Below are positions 1 to 6,058 of a stretch of 6,058 nucleotides of DNA, piece by piece. Position numbers and translations under genes: made by a program. Source of the stretch: Pseudomonadota bacterium (GTDB lineage: Bacteria; Pseudomonadota; Alphaproteobacteria; UBA8366; JADFVY01); the NCBI GenBank assembly GCA_015222795.1, contig JADFVY010000125.1:1-6058 (forward strand). Direction: 5' to 3'. The notes under the pieces were generated by a model. The model was not told the DNA's origin and ran no database searches. It saw only the letters and a program-made list of their open reading frames with translations. Each line of letters begins with the position of its first letter. Within the stretch, counting starts at the first letter, position 1.

Positions 1-1340
1 GCATAGGCCCCCAGGCGCATGGTGCCGCCCTTGTCGTCCGCGTCGCTGCGCTGTTCGACCACATTGCCGCGCTTCCATTCGGTCAGCAGACCGACGACCG
101 GATCGGCGCATTCCCCGAACTCGGTGGAACCCGCGCCCGGCACTTCGGCCAGATTGCGCGCGGCCTCGATCACCGCCATCTGCATGCCCAGGCAGATGCC
201 AAAAAACGGCACCTTGCGTTCGCGCGCGAAGGTCACGGCCGACACCTTGCCCTTGGTACCGCGTTCGCCGAAACCGCCCGGCACCAGGATGCCGTTCACC
301 CCTTCCAGCCGCGCCAGCGCCTCGGCGTCGTTTTCGAAGATTTCCGACTCGATCCAGTCAAGCTTGACCCGCACATTGTTGGCGATGCCGCCATGGCCCA
401 GCGCCTCGCCGAGCGACTTGTAGGCGTCAAGCAGGTTGGTGTATTTGCCGACCACCGCAATCGAAACCTCGCCTTCGGGTTCGCGGATTCTTTGCACGGT
501 ATTGCGCCAGGCGCTCAGGTCGACTTCCGACTCGTGGCCCTCGGCCATGCCGAAGCGTTTCAGCACCTCGGTATCGAAGCCGGCCTCGTGATAACGGTTG
601 GGGACGTCATAGATCGTATCGACGTCCAGCGCCTCGATCGCGCGCTCGGGCAGCACGTTGCAGAACAGCGCCAGCTTGCGCCGCGAATCCTCGGGAATCG
701 GGCGGTCCGAGCGGCAGACCAGGATATCGGCCTGGATGCCCACGCTGAGCAGTTCCTTGACCGAATGCTGGGTCGGTTTGGTTTTAAGCTCACCGGCCGC
801 CGGAATATAAGGCATCAGCGTCAGATGCACGAACAGCGCGCGATCACGGCCCAACTCGTTGCCGAGTTGGCGAATCGCCTCGAGGAACGGCAGCCCCTCG
901 ATATCGCCAACCGTGCCGCCAATCTCGCAAAGCACAAAATCCTCGTCGGTCAGGTCGGAGGTGACGAATTCCTTGATGGCGTCGGTGATATGCGGGATTA
1001 CCTGGACGGTGGCGCCCAGATATTCGCCCTTGCGCTCGCGCGCGATCACGTTGGAATAGATCCGTCCGGTGGTGACGTTATCGCTCTGGCGCGCGGCGAC
1101 GCCGGTGAAACGCTCGTAATGGCCAAGATCGAGGTCGGTTTCGGCGCCGTCGTCGGTGACATAGACCTCGCCATGCTGATAGGGGCTCATGGTGCCCGGA
1201 TCGACATTGATATAGGGGTCAAGCTTGCGCAGGCGCACCTTGTAGCCACGCGCTTGCAGAAGCGCGCCGAGGGCCGCGGAGGCGATGCCTTTACCGAGTG
1301 AGGAAACCACGCCGCCGGTGATGAAGATAAACCGCGTCAT
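1..1340 (-). CDS. pyrG: CTP synthase (glutamine-hydrolysing), C-terminus cut by window edge
   Basis: Makes CTP from UTP, ATP and glutamine in the cytoplasm, the last step of de novo pyrimidine nucleotide synthesis. The translation starts MTRFIFITGGVVSSLGKG and shows the synthetase domain at about residues 1-270. It has the P-loop-like GGVVSSLGKG at 9-18 with Lys17, KLDPYINVDPGTMSP from 39, the Mg-binding Asp71 and Glu139 (EIGGTVGDIE, 139-148), and the UTP/CTP-site motif KTKPTQHSV at 186-194. The class I glutamine amidotransferase domain follows, with PGGFGERG at 354-361 and the nucleophile Cys383 in GICLGMQ. The start is firm: an in-frame TGA lies four codons upstream (1350-1352). The ribosome site is weak, only AGG three bases before the ATG. 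There are 446 full codons against about 540 for the family, so roughly 95 residues, including the catalytic His and Glu of the amidotransferase triad, lie outside the window. It is the last visible gene of tpiA-secG-pyrG. No damage is seen; identification is very secure. Confidence 0.98.
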   Translation of the reverse strand, partial: MTRFIFITGGVVSSLGKGIASAALGALLQARGYKVRLRKLDPYINVDPGTMSPYQHGEVYVTDDGAETDLDLGHYERFTGVAARQSDNVTTGRIYSNVIARERKGEYLGATVQVIPHITDAIKEFVTSDLTDEDFVLCEIGGTVGDIEGLPFLEAIRQLGNELGRDRALFVHLTLMPYIPAAGELKTKPTQHSVKELLSVGIQADILVCRSDRPIPEDSRRKLALFCNVLPERAIEALDVDTIYDVPNRYHEAGFDTEVLKRFGMAEGHESEVDLSAWRNTVQRIREPEGEVSIAVVGKYTNLLDAYKSLGEALGHGGIANNVRVKLDWIESEIFENDAEALARLEGVNGILVPGGFGERGTKGKVSAVTFARERKVPFFGICLGMQMAVIEAARNLAEVPGAGSTEFGECADPVVGLLTEWKRGNVVEQRSDADDKGGTMRLGAY

Positions 1341-1379
1341 GGACCTAGATCATATCCAAAGAGTTTGAAAAACCCAAGC

Positions 1380-1436
1380 CTAAATCACGGATGGCCAAGG
1401 CGGAAAATTGCTTTTGTCCCGCCCTTGTCGATTTAG
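1380..1436 (-). other. Nested inverted repeat in the secG-pyrG spacer
   Basis: The 118-base spacer between secG and pyrG holds two nested inverted repeats. The outer arms are an exact 7-bp pair, CTAAATC at 1380-1386 and GATTTAG at 1430-1436. The inner arms are 1397-1403 and 1419-1426, pairing as AAGG-CGG with CCGCCTT with one bulged base. On the minus strand, inside these, AAAA and TTTT can pair around a GCAA tetraloop. Beyond the outer arm, in the direction of transcription, a run of five T lies at 1372-1368, about 7 bases after the structure. That is a poor intrinsic terminator but could be a leader structure for pyrG or an mRNA processing and stability element. Function is inference only. 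Confidence 0.35.
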
Positions 1437-1458
1437 ACTGCACGTTAAACCGCCGCGC

Positions 1459-1782
1459 TTATTCGGAAAGCGGTATGCCGGGCTGGGCCGGCTGTTCCTG
1501 TTCGGCCGGCGCGGTGGGCGCTGCCGGCGCCACGTCCAGAATCGAGCCGGTCTCGACGCGGTTCGCCGCCATAACGGCAAGCGCGATGCTGGTCGTGAAA
1601 AAGGCAATTGCGAGATATTTGGTTGCCTGGGTCAGCAAATTAGCGGTGCCGCGCACGCTAACCAATCCTCCGCCCTGACCGCCGCCGATGCCAAGTCCGC
1701 CGCCCTCGCTGCGCTGAAGCAGAATGACGATAATCATGGCGATAACCACCATCAACTGAATAACGATAAGAACGTTTTCCAT
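1459..1782 (-). CDS. secG: Preprotein translocase subunit SecG
   Basis: Small inner-membrane subunit of the SecYEG channel, which exports unfolded proteins with SecA; SecG aids the SecA cycle. The 107-residue product starts MENVLIVIQLMVVIAMIIVI. It has a first membrane helix at about 3-22, then the family signature LLQRSEGGGLG at 21-31 leading into a glycine-rich loop up to 39. The segment GTANLLTQATKYLAIAFFTTS at 45-65 is the conserved start and body of the second helix (about 55-73). The last 30 or so residues are rich in Pro, Ala, Glu and Gln, a common low-complexity tail in alphaproteobacterial SecG. It lies between tpiA (85 bases upstream) and pyrG (118 bases downstream), all on the minus strand. 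I see no clear Shine-Dalgarno before the ATG; the start is chosen because the helix begins right after it and the length fits the family. Confidence 0.95.
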   Translation of the reverse strand: MENVLIVIQLMVVIAMIIVILLQRSEGGGLGIGGGQGGGLVSVRGTANLLTQATKYLAIAFFTTSIALAVMAANRVETGSILDVAPAAPTAPAEQEQPAQPGIPLSE

Positions 1783-1800
1783 CGGACAAACCCGGTCAGT

Positions 1801-1831
1801 AAAACAATATGGCGCGGACAGGTATCCGCGC
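1801..1831 (-). terminator. Hairpin with T-rich tail after tpiA
   Basis: An exact 7-bp GC-rich inverted repeat, GCGCGGA at 1812-1818 and TCCGCGC at 1825-1831, closes a 6-base loop. On the minus strand it is followed by CATATTGTTTT, so it has the form of an intrinsic terminator for the tpiA transcript, though the T tract is interrupted. It ends only about 18 bases before the secG start, which leaves no room for a separate secG promoter downstream of it. Partial read-through, or a role in mRNA stability or attenuation, is therefore as likely as full termination. Confidence 0.45.
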
Positions 1832-1867
1832 GGTCGCGGCTTACTTAGCGATTAATGGCCAGAATAG

Positions 1868-2620
1868 CTAGGGGCAACTGGCTGCAATTGCCAGAAAATC
1901 CTCCGCCTTCAGGCTGGCGCCGCCAATCAGGCCCCCATCCACGCCGTCGATTGCCAGCAATTCAGCCGCATTCGAGGGTTTCATGGAGCCGCCATAGAGT
2001 ATTCTGATACCCCCGGCCAAATCGGCCCCGAACCGCCGTTCGATATCGCCGCGGATATGAGTATGCACTTCCGCTACATCGGCCGCCGACGCCGTGCGCC
2101 CGGTGCCGATGGCCCAGACCGGTTCGTAGGCGATCACCGTATTCGCGGCCGTAATCGCCGCCGGTAGCGAGCCTTCAAGCTGGCTGCCGATGCGCGCCAG
2201 AGTCTCGCCACCGTCGCGTTCGGCCAGCGTCTCGCCGACACACACTATCGCAATCAGGCCGGCCGCGTGTGCGGCCTCGGTCTTCGAGCGCACCAGTTCG
2301 TCGGTTTCGCCATGGTCGGCGCGACGCTCGGAATGGCCAAGGATTACATAGCCGCAGCCGGCTTCGGCCAGCATAACGGCCGCGATGTCACCGGTATGGG
2401 CGCCGCTTCCGGCAAAATGGCAGTCTTGTCCACCGACAGCAACGTTGCCACCCTTTAGCGCCGCGGCCACGGGCGGGATCAACACCGCGGGCGGGCAGAT
2501 CAGCAATTCGCAGCCGCCCGGCGCGCCATCGTCAACGGCGCGCGTCAGCGCCACCGACTCGGCGACGGTCCCGTTCATTTTCCAGTTTCCGGCGATCAGC
2601 GGGGTTCGGGTCGTTGTCAT
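1868..2620 (-). CDS. tpiA: Triosephosphate isomerase
   Basis: Interconverts dihydroxyacetone phosphate and glyceraldehyde 3-phosphate in glycolysis, gluconeogenesis and the Calvin or Entner-Doudoroff routes; a cytoplasmic homodimeric TIM barrel. The 250-residue protein has full family length and all key residues: the N-terminal AGNWKMNG with catalytic Lys14, the electrophile His96 in VILGHSERR, the base Glu166 in AYEPVWAIGTG, which leads into flexible loop 6, and the phosphate-binding YGGSMKPSN (209-217) and GGLIGGASL (229-237). The frame is open further upstream to 2680, but the start at 2620 is preferred. It gives the usual short lead MTTTRTPLIAGNWK and has GAGGG ten bases upstream, whereas the longer forms add about 20 residues not seen in the family. 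It is the first gene of a leftward group with secG and pyrG, and is divergent from ppiD. A hairpin at 1812-1831 follows it. Confidence 0.97.
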   Translation of the reverse strand: MTTTRTPLIAGNWKMNGTVAESVALTRAVDDGAPGGCELLICPPAVLIPPVAAALKGGNVAVGGQDCHFAGSGAHTGDIAAVMLAEAGCGYVILGHSERRADHGETDELVRSKTEAAHAAGLIAIVCVGETLAERDGGETLARIGSQLEGSLPAAITAANTVIAYEPVWAIGTGRTASAADVAEVHTHIRGDIERRFGADLAGGIRILYGGSMKPSNAAELLAIDGVDGGLIGGASLKAEDFLAIAASCP

Positions 2621-2629
2621 TTCACTTAT

Positions 2630-2635
2630 TCCCTC
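2630..2635 (-). promoter_or_regulatory. Ribosome binding site of tpiA
   Basis: On the minus strand GAGGGA lies 9-10 bases before the ATG at 2620. It is the best Shine-Dalgarno match near any of the visible starts and decides for the short form of TpiA over in-frame ATGs at 2647 and 2680. Confidence 0.65.
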
Positions 2636-2676
2636 ATTCTCTTGCATCGCTATCCGCCATGGCTTAACACGGGCAC

Positions 2677-2714
2677 GCAATGCAGGCCACTAGAATGGCG
2701 CGGGCGTGCATTGC
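2677..2714. promoter_or_regulatory. Inverted repeat GCAATGCA / TGCATTGC in divergent control region
   Basis: An exact 8-bp inverted repeat has arms at 2677-2684 and 2707-2714 with a 22-base spacer, so arm starts are 30 bp apart, close to three helical turns. The right arm lies next to the ppiD promoter -35 region. The left arm overlaps TTGCGT (minus strand, 2680-2675), the best but weak -35 candidate for tpiA, with no good -10 after it. This would suit a regulator acting on both directions. It could also be chance in a short spacer; no known operator is recognised. Confidence 0.3.
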
Positions 2715-2717
2715 CTG

Positions 2718-2747
2718 TTGCGAATGTCGGGGCGAGGTCACTATGAT
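2718..2747 (+). promoter_or_regulatory. Sigma70-type promoter for ppiD-trpE
   Basis: TTGCGA at 2718-2723 and TATGAT at 2742-2747 are separated by 18 bases. The -10 differs from TATAAT at one position and the -35 from TTGACA at two. Transcription would start near 2754, giving a leader of about 49 bases before the ppiD ATG. It lies in the only spacer where a rightward promoter is expected. Confidence 0.55.
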
Positions 2748-2756
2748 GCCGCCCCG
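2728..2756. promoter_or_regulatory. 7-bp dyad flanking the ppiD -10 box
   Basis: CGGGGCG at 2728-2734 and CGCCCCG at 2750-2756 are exact reverse complements with a 15-base spacer that contains the TATGAT -10 box. A protein bound here would block the promoter, so it could be a repressor operator. If it lies partly in the transcript it could not fold fully, so a DNA role is likelier than an RNA one. No family is recognised. Confidence 0.3.
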
Positions 2757-2802
2757 CGTGTGACAGCACACATCTTTACCTGATTGCTTCCGGAATTTAT
2801 CA

Positions 2803-4686
2803 ATGCTTCAGATTATACGTACAGCCAGCTCCGGCGTCATTGCCAAGGCTTTCCTGATTTTGCTGATAGTCGGGTTTGCCGGCTGGGGCGTTCAGGGCTA
2901 TCTCGGACAGAGCGGCCAGGGCGAAGTGGTGGTCACCATTGGCGGTGACACAATCAAGACCACCGAGCTTGCCGTTGCCTTCGGGCGCGACGTTCGCCGG
3001 TTTCAGGCGCAAGGATCGGACCTGACCGCCGAGCAGGCGCGCAACCTCGGCCTGATGAACCTGGCGCTGGACCGGTTGATCACTGGCCGCATGTACGATG
3101 CGGCGGCCGATTGGCTGGGCATGGGACTGGCCAACAAAGACATCGCCGCTGCAATCCGGGCAGAACCGGCCTTTCGCGACGACGACACCGGCGCCTTCAG
3201 CCGCCCGCGCTTCGAGTCCATCATGCGTAACTCCGGTTTGAGTGAGCAACAATATACCATCGACCTGCGCCGTGATATGTACCGGCGCGAAGTCATCAAC
3301 AGCCTGGCCTTTACCGCCGGCGCCCCGTTAGTGCTGGAAAAAAAGCTCCATCTTTATCGTAACGAAAATCGTATCGCGACGCTGTCCGTGGTTCCGGTTG
3401 ATGAAACCCTGGATGTCGGCGCGCCGGATGAAGCGACGATTAGCGAGTCACACCAGAGCCAGGCGGAACGCTACACGGCGCCAGAGCGTCGCAACGCTTC
3501 TTATTTGCTGCTCACCGCCGACGATGCCATGCGCGATGTGACCGTCACCGAGGAACAGGTTAGCAAGGCTTATGAGAACAATCTTGGCAACTACACCACG
3601 CCCGAGAAAAAATCGATCCAGCAGATTCTCTTCGGCGACGAGGAATCTGCCCGCAAGGCAGCCGGAATGATCGGTGAGGGCCGCACCTTCGAGACGGTGG
3701 CCAAGGAGATTGCCGGCATGGAAGCCGACGCGCTTGAATTCGGTGAGTTCGGGGTCGGCGGATTTCCAATCCCCTCGCTTGTCTCGGTGATCGATGCGCT
3801 GAAGGAAGGTGGGATTTCGGAACCCGTCTCGACGGATTTCGGGTGGCACATCTTCCGGGTCGATGGGGTTCTGCCGGAAACTGTCGTACCCTATGAGGAT
3901 GTCCGCGCAAGTATCGAAGACCAACTGAAAAAAGAACAGGCAAGTGAACTGTTATATAATATATCGACGACGCTGGAGGATGAACTGGCCGGCGGCGCAA
4001 CGCTGGAAGAAGCCGCCTCGGCGGTGAACGTCGTGGTTCTCAAATCCGGTCTTATCGATATCGAAGGCGCGGGCGTGGATGATGAACCGGTACCCGGTCT
4101 GCCGGGCGGCGAATTCATCAGTTCGGTCTTCGTCACGCAAACCGGCGAACAAAGCGCGCTGGGCCAGAGCCCGGAAGGCAGCTATTTCATCGCGCGGGTG
4201 GACGAGACCGTCCCATCCGCGCTTCGCCCGATCGAAGAGGTAAAAGACGAAATCATTGCCGACTGGCAGGCGGGAAAACAGCGCGAGGCGGCCGAGGCGC
4301 GGGCGCTGGCAATCGTCGAGAAAGTGGAAATTGGCGGGTCGCTGGTCGAAATCGCCACGGCAGAGGGCCTTGAGGCAAACGACAGCAACCCGTTCAACCG
4401 GCGTGGCGAGGGGGCCAATTCCAGGCTGGTGACGCCGCTACTGGTCAGCGATGTTTTCAAGATACAGCCCGGACAGGCCGCCATGGTCGAAACCGGCGAC
4501 GGTTTCGTGGTGGCGCAATTGAAGTCCATCAAGTCGGCCGGCCCCTCGGATACGAAGGATCTGGCGACCCTGCTTGGCAACCAGATAACCGGAGATATAC
4601 TCCGGCAGCTGGACGATGCATTGCGCCAGGAATTCAAGGTCGATATCGACCAGGCGGCGCTGGCGCGCACGCCGCTGCCGCGATAA
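2803..4686 (+). CDS. ppiD: PpiD-like membrane-anchored periplasmic foldase (SurA N-terminal and parvulin domains)
   Basis: Probable periplasmic chaperone that helps exported proteins fold as they leave the Sec channel. The 627-residue protein has a short cytoplasmic start, one membrane helix at about 11-34 (GVIAKAFLILLIVGFAGWGV), a SurA-type helical chaperone segment (about 45-170), a parvulin-like domain (about 265-355, ending in STDFGWHIFRVDG) and a long C-terminal region. Length and order match the PpiD family (about 620-630). The parvulin domain keeps His349 in the closing FGWHI motif, but the usual opening HIL is replaced by QQILF (273-277), so isomerase activity is doubtful; the E. coli PpiD parvulin domain is also reported inactive. 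The product has no cysteine and only three histidines, as suits a periplasmic chaperone. A near-repeat, YTAPERR (224-230) and YTTPEKK (264-270), sits 40 residues apart. The start has a weak GGAA about 7 bases upstream. It is divergent from tpiA and stops 5 bases before trpE. PrsA or SurA are less likely: no lipobox and no cleavable signal are seen. Confidence 0.92.
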   Translation: MLQIIRTASSGVIAKAFLILLIVGFAGWGVQGYLGQSGQGEVVVTIGGDTIKTTELAVAFGRDVRRFQAQGSDLTAEQARNLGLMNLALDRLITGRMYDAAADWLGMGLANKDIAAAIRAEPAFRDDDTGAFSRPRFESIMRNSGLSEQQYTIDLRRDMYRREVINSLAFTAGAPLVLEKKLHLYRNENRIATLSVVPVDETLDVGAPDEATISESHQSQAERYTAPERRNASYLLLTADDAMRDVTVTEEQVSKAYENNLGNYTTPEKKSIQQILFGDEESARKAAGMIGEGRTFETVAKEIAGMEADALEFGEFGVGGFPIPSLVSVIDALKEGGISEPVSTDFGWHIFRVDGVLPETVVPYEDVRASIEDQLKKEQASELLYNISTTLEDELAGGATLEEAASAVNVVVLKSGLIDIEGAGVDDEPVPGLPGGEFISSVFVTQTGEQSALGQSPEGSYFIARVDETVPSALRPIEEVKDEIIADWQAGKQREAAEARALAIVEKVEIGGSLVEIATAEGLEANDSNPFNRRGEGANSRLVTPLLVSDVFKIQPGQAAMVETGDGFVVAQLKSIKSAGPSDTKDLATLLGNQITGDILRQLDDALRQEFKVDIDQAALARTPLPR

Positions 4687-4691
4687 TACCA

Positions 4692-6058
4692 ATGCAGGCA
4701 AGCCCCGACTTCGAGGACTTCGCCCGCCTTTACGACGCGGGCAAGCCACAGGTCGTCCATACCTCGCTAATCGCCGATCTTGAAACGCCGGTGTCCGCCA
4801 TGCTGAAACTGGCGGATGGACGGCCCAACAGCTTCCTGCTGGAATCGGTTACGGGTGGGGAGATCCGCGGGCGCTATTCCTTCATCGGTCTGAAGCCCGA
4901 CCTGATCTGGCGTTGCCACGGCGATAAGGCGGAGGTAAACCGCAAGGCGCGCTACGACGCCGACGCTTTCGAGCCCTGCCCGGGCGGCGCCATGGATTCG
5001 CTGCGCGCCATCCTGGACGAATCCGCGATCGAGCTGCCGGAAGGCATGCCGCCGATGTCGGCCGGACTGGTCGGCTATATGGGCTACGACACGGTCCGGC
5101 TGATGGAAAAGCTGCCGGATGAGAACCCGAAATTCATCGAGGTTCCGGACGGGCTGTTCATACGCCCGACCGTTATCGCGGTTTTCGACACGATCGAGGA
5201 TCTGGTAACGGTGATAACGCCGGCACGGCCCGAGGCCGGTGTCGACGCGGCAACCGCCTACCGTCAAGCCCAGGAACGGCTGGCCGATATCGTGGCGGAC
5301 TTCGAACGCTCCCTGCCCTATCGCCGCGAGACCTCGGTCGATTCGGCGGAATTGCCGGCGCCGCGGTCCAACATGAGCAAGGGCGCTTTCCATGCCATGA
5401 TCGATAAGGCGAAGGAATACATTCTGGCCGGCGATATCTTCCAGACGGTGCTGTCGCAGCGTTTCGAGGTTCCCTTCTCGCTGCCGCCCTTTTCCCTTTA
5501 CCGGTCATTACGCCGCCTGAACCCCTCCCCCTTCCTGTTCTATCTGGATTTCGGCGATTTCAGCATCGTCGGCTCCAGCCCCGAGATCCTGGTGCGGCTG
5601 CGCGATGGCAAGGTTACGATTCGCCCGATCGCCGGCACCCGCCCGCGCGGCAAGGACGCGGCCGAGGACAAGGCGCTGGCCGAGGAACTGCTGGCCGACC
5701 CCAAGGAACTCGCCGAACATCTGATGCTGCTTGATCTCGGCCGCAACGATGTGGGACGCGTCGCGAAAATCGGCACGGTCGTGGTCACCGAACGGATGTC
5801 CATCGAATATTACTCCCACGTCATGCATATCGTCTCCAACGTCGAGGGCGAGATTGCACCGGAGTACGACGCGCTGCAGGCGCTGGCCGCGGGTTTTCCC
5901 GCCGGCACCGTATCGGGTGCGCCCAAGGTGCGCGCCATGGAGATCATCGACGAGCTGGAACCCGACCGGCGCGGCGTCTATGGCGGCTGCATCGGCTATT
6001 TCGGCGCAGATGGCGACATGGATACCTGCATTGCGCTGAGGACCGCGGTGGTCAAGGA
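4692..6058 (+). CDS. trpE: Anthranilate synthase component I, C-terminus cut by window edge
   Basis: Converts chorismate and ammonia (from glutamine through TrpG) to anthranilate, the first committed step of tryptophan synthesis, in the cytoplasm. There are 455 complete codons of about 500. The N-terminal domain has the tryptophan feedback motif LLES at 49-52 and GRYSFIGLKPDLIW at 60-73. The chorismate-binding domain shows GDIFQTVLSQRF (247-258), GSSPEILVR (294-302), RPIAGTRPRG (311-320), DPKELAEHLMLLDLGRND (336-353), SHVMHIVSNVEG (375-386), FPAGTVSGAPKVRAMEII (402-419) and GGCIGYFG (431-438). These mark TrpE rather than PabB or isochorismate synthase, and LLES predicts inhibition by tryptophan. 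The ATG lies 5 bases after the ppiD stop, with no Shine-Dalgarno and no room for a leader peptide, so transcription from the ppiD promoter and translational coupling are likely. Whether a TrpG domain is fused at the end cannot be seen. Confidence 0.97.
   Translation, partial: MQASPDFEDFARLYDAGKPQVVHTSLIADLETPVSAMLKLADGRPNSFLLESVTGGEIRGRYSFIGLKPDLIWRCHGDKAEVNRKARYDADAFEPCPGGAMDSLRAILDESAIELPEGMPPMSAGLVGYMGYDTVRLMEKLPDENPKFIEVPDGLFIRPTVIAVFDTIEDLVTVITPARPEAGVDAATAYRQAQERLADIVADFERSLPYRRETSVDSAELPAPRSNMSKGAFHAMIDKAKEYILAGDIFQTVLSQRFEVPFSLPPFSLYRSLRRLNPSPFLFYLDFGDFSIVGSSPEILVRLRDGKVTIRPIAGTRPRGKDAAEDKALAEELLADPKELAEHLMLLDLGRNDVGRVAKIGTVVVTERMSIEYYSHVMHIVSNVEGEIAPEYDALQALAAGFPAGTVSGAPKVRAMEIIDELEPDRRGVYGGCIGYFGADGDMDTCIALRTAVVK

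Noticed and set aside
393..1301. A long open frame of 302 codons on the plus strand across pyrG
   Set aside because: It is the antisense of a clearly recognised pyrG. Long antisense frames are expected from high third-position GC, and the translation matches no family I know.
2621..2680. N-terminal extension of TpiA starting at 2680 or 2647
   Set aside because: The extra 20 or so residues are not part of the TpiA family, and the ATG at 2620 has GAGGG at a workable distance.
2758..2774. GTGTG-ACAG-CACAC and a TGTGA half-site resembling a CRP/FNR operator in the ppiD leader
   Set aside because: The second half-site does not match TCACA at the needed spacing, and a 5-bp stem in a short leader is easily due to chance.
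4687..4691. A trp attenuator or riboswitch before trpE
   Set aside because: Only five bases separate ppiD and trpE, and I saw no Trp-rich short frame or terminator hairpin near the end of ppiD.
4182..5393. Several open frames of 100-210 codons on the minus strand opposite ppiD and trpE
   Set aside because: They lie opposite well-supported coding sequence, have Arg- and Ser-rich or biased composition typical of shadow frames, and show no domain.
1..6058. A hidden mobile element, defence system or CRISPR array
   Set aside because: Every long coding stretch is a recognised housekeeping gene, spacers are under 190 bases, and there are no terminal repeats, transposase motifs or regularly spaced direct repeats.

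Overview
The window is GC-rich with strong third-position GC bias and holds five housekeeping genes in two divergent groups. Reading leftward from a shared intergenic region at about 2621-2802 are tpiA (triosephosphate isomerase), secG (Sec translocon subunit) and pyrG (CTP synthase, cut by the left edge). Reading rightward are a ppiD-like membrane-anchored periplasmic foldase gene and trpE (anthranilate synthase component I, cut by the right edge). The order pyrG-secG-tpiA / ppiD-trpE is, from general knowledge, typical of Alphaproteobacteria. The protein sequences agree: SecG has a Pro/Ala-rich tail, and TrpE and PpiD look alphaproteobacterial. I do not place it below class level from this sequence alone.

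Layout: 1-1340 (-) pyrG, 446 codons visible; 1341-1458 spacer with a nested inverted repeat; 1459-1782 (-) secG; 1783-1867 spacer with a GC-rich hairpin and T-rich tail that looks like a tpiA terminator or attenuator; 1868-2620 (-) tpiA; 2621-2802 divergent control region with a good sigma70-type promoter for ppiD and two exact dyads; 2803-4686 (+) ppiD; a 5-nt gap; 4692-6058 (+) trpE, 455 codons visible. No spacer exceeds 300 bases. I saw no tRNA, rRNA, CRISPR array, insertion sequence or phage gene.

The genes do not form one pathway. They serve glycolysis/gluconeogenesis (TpiA), protein export (SecG), pyrimidine nucleotide synthesis (PyrG), folding of exported proteins (PpiD) and tryptophan synthesis (TrpE). 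SecG and PpiD are functionally close, since PpiD is known to sit near the Sec translocon in E. coli, but here they lie in opposite transcription units. I found no undescribed system. The points worth a second look are regulatory (the dyads around the divergent promoter, the hairpins inside the tpiA-secG-pyrG unit, and trpE tightly joined to ppiD with no room for its own leader) and structural (a PpiD whose parvulin domain lacks the usual first histidine).
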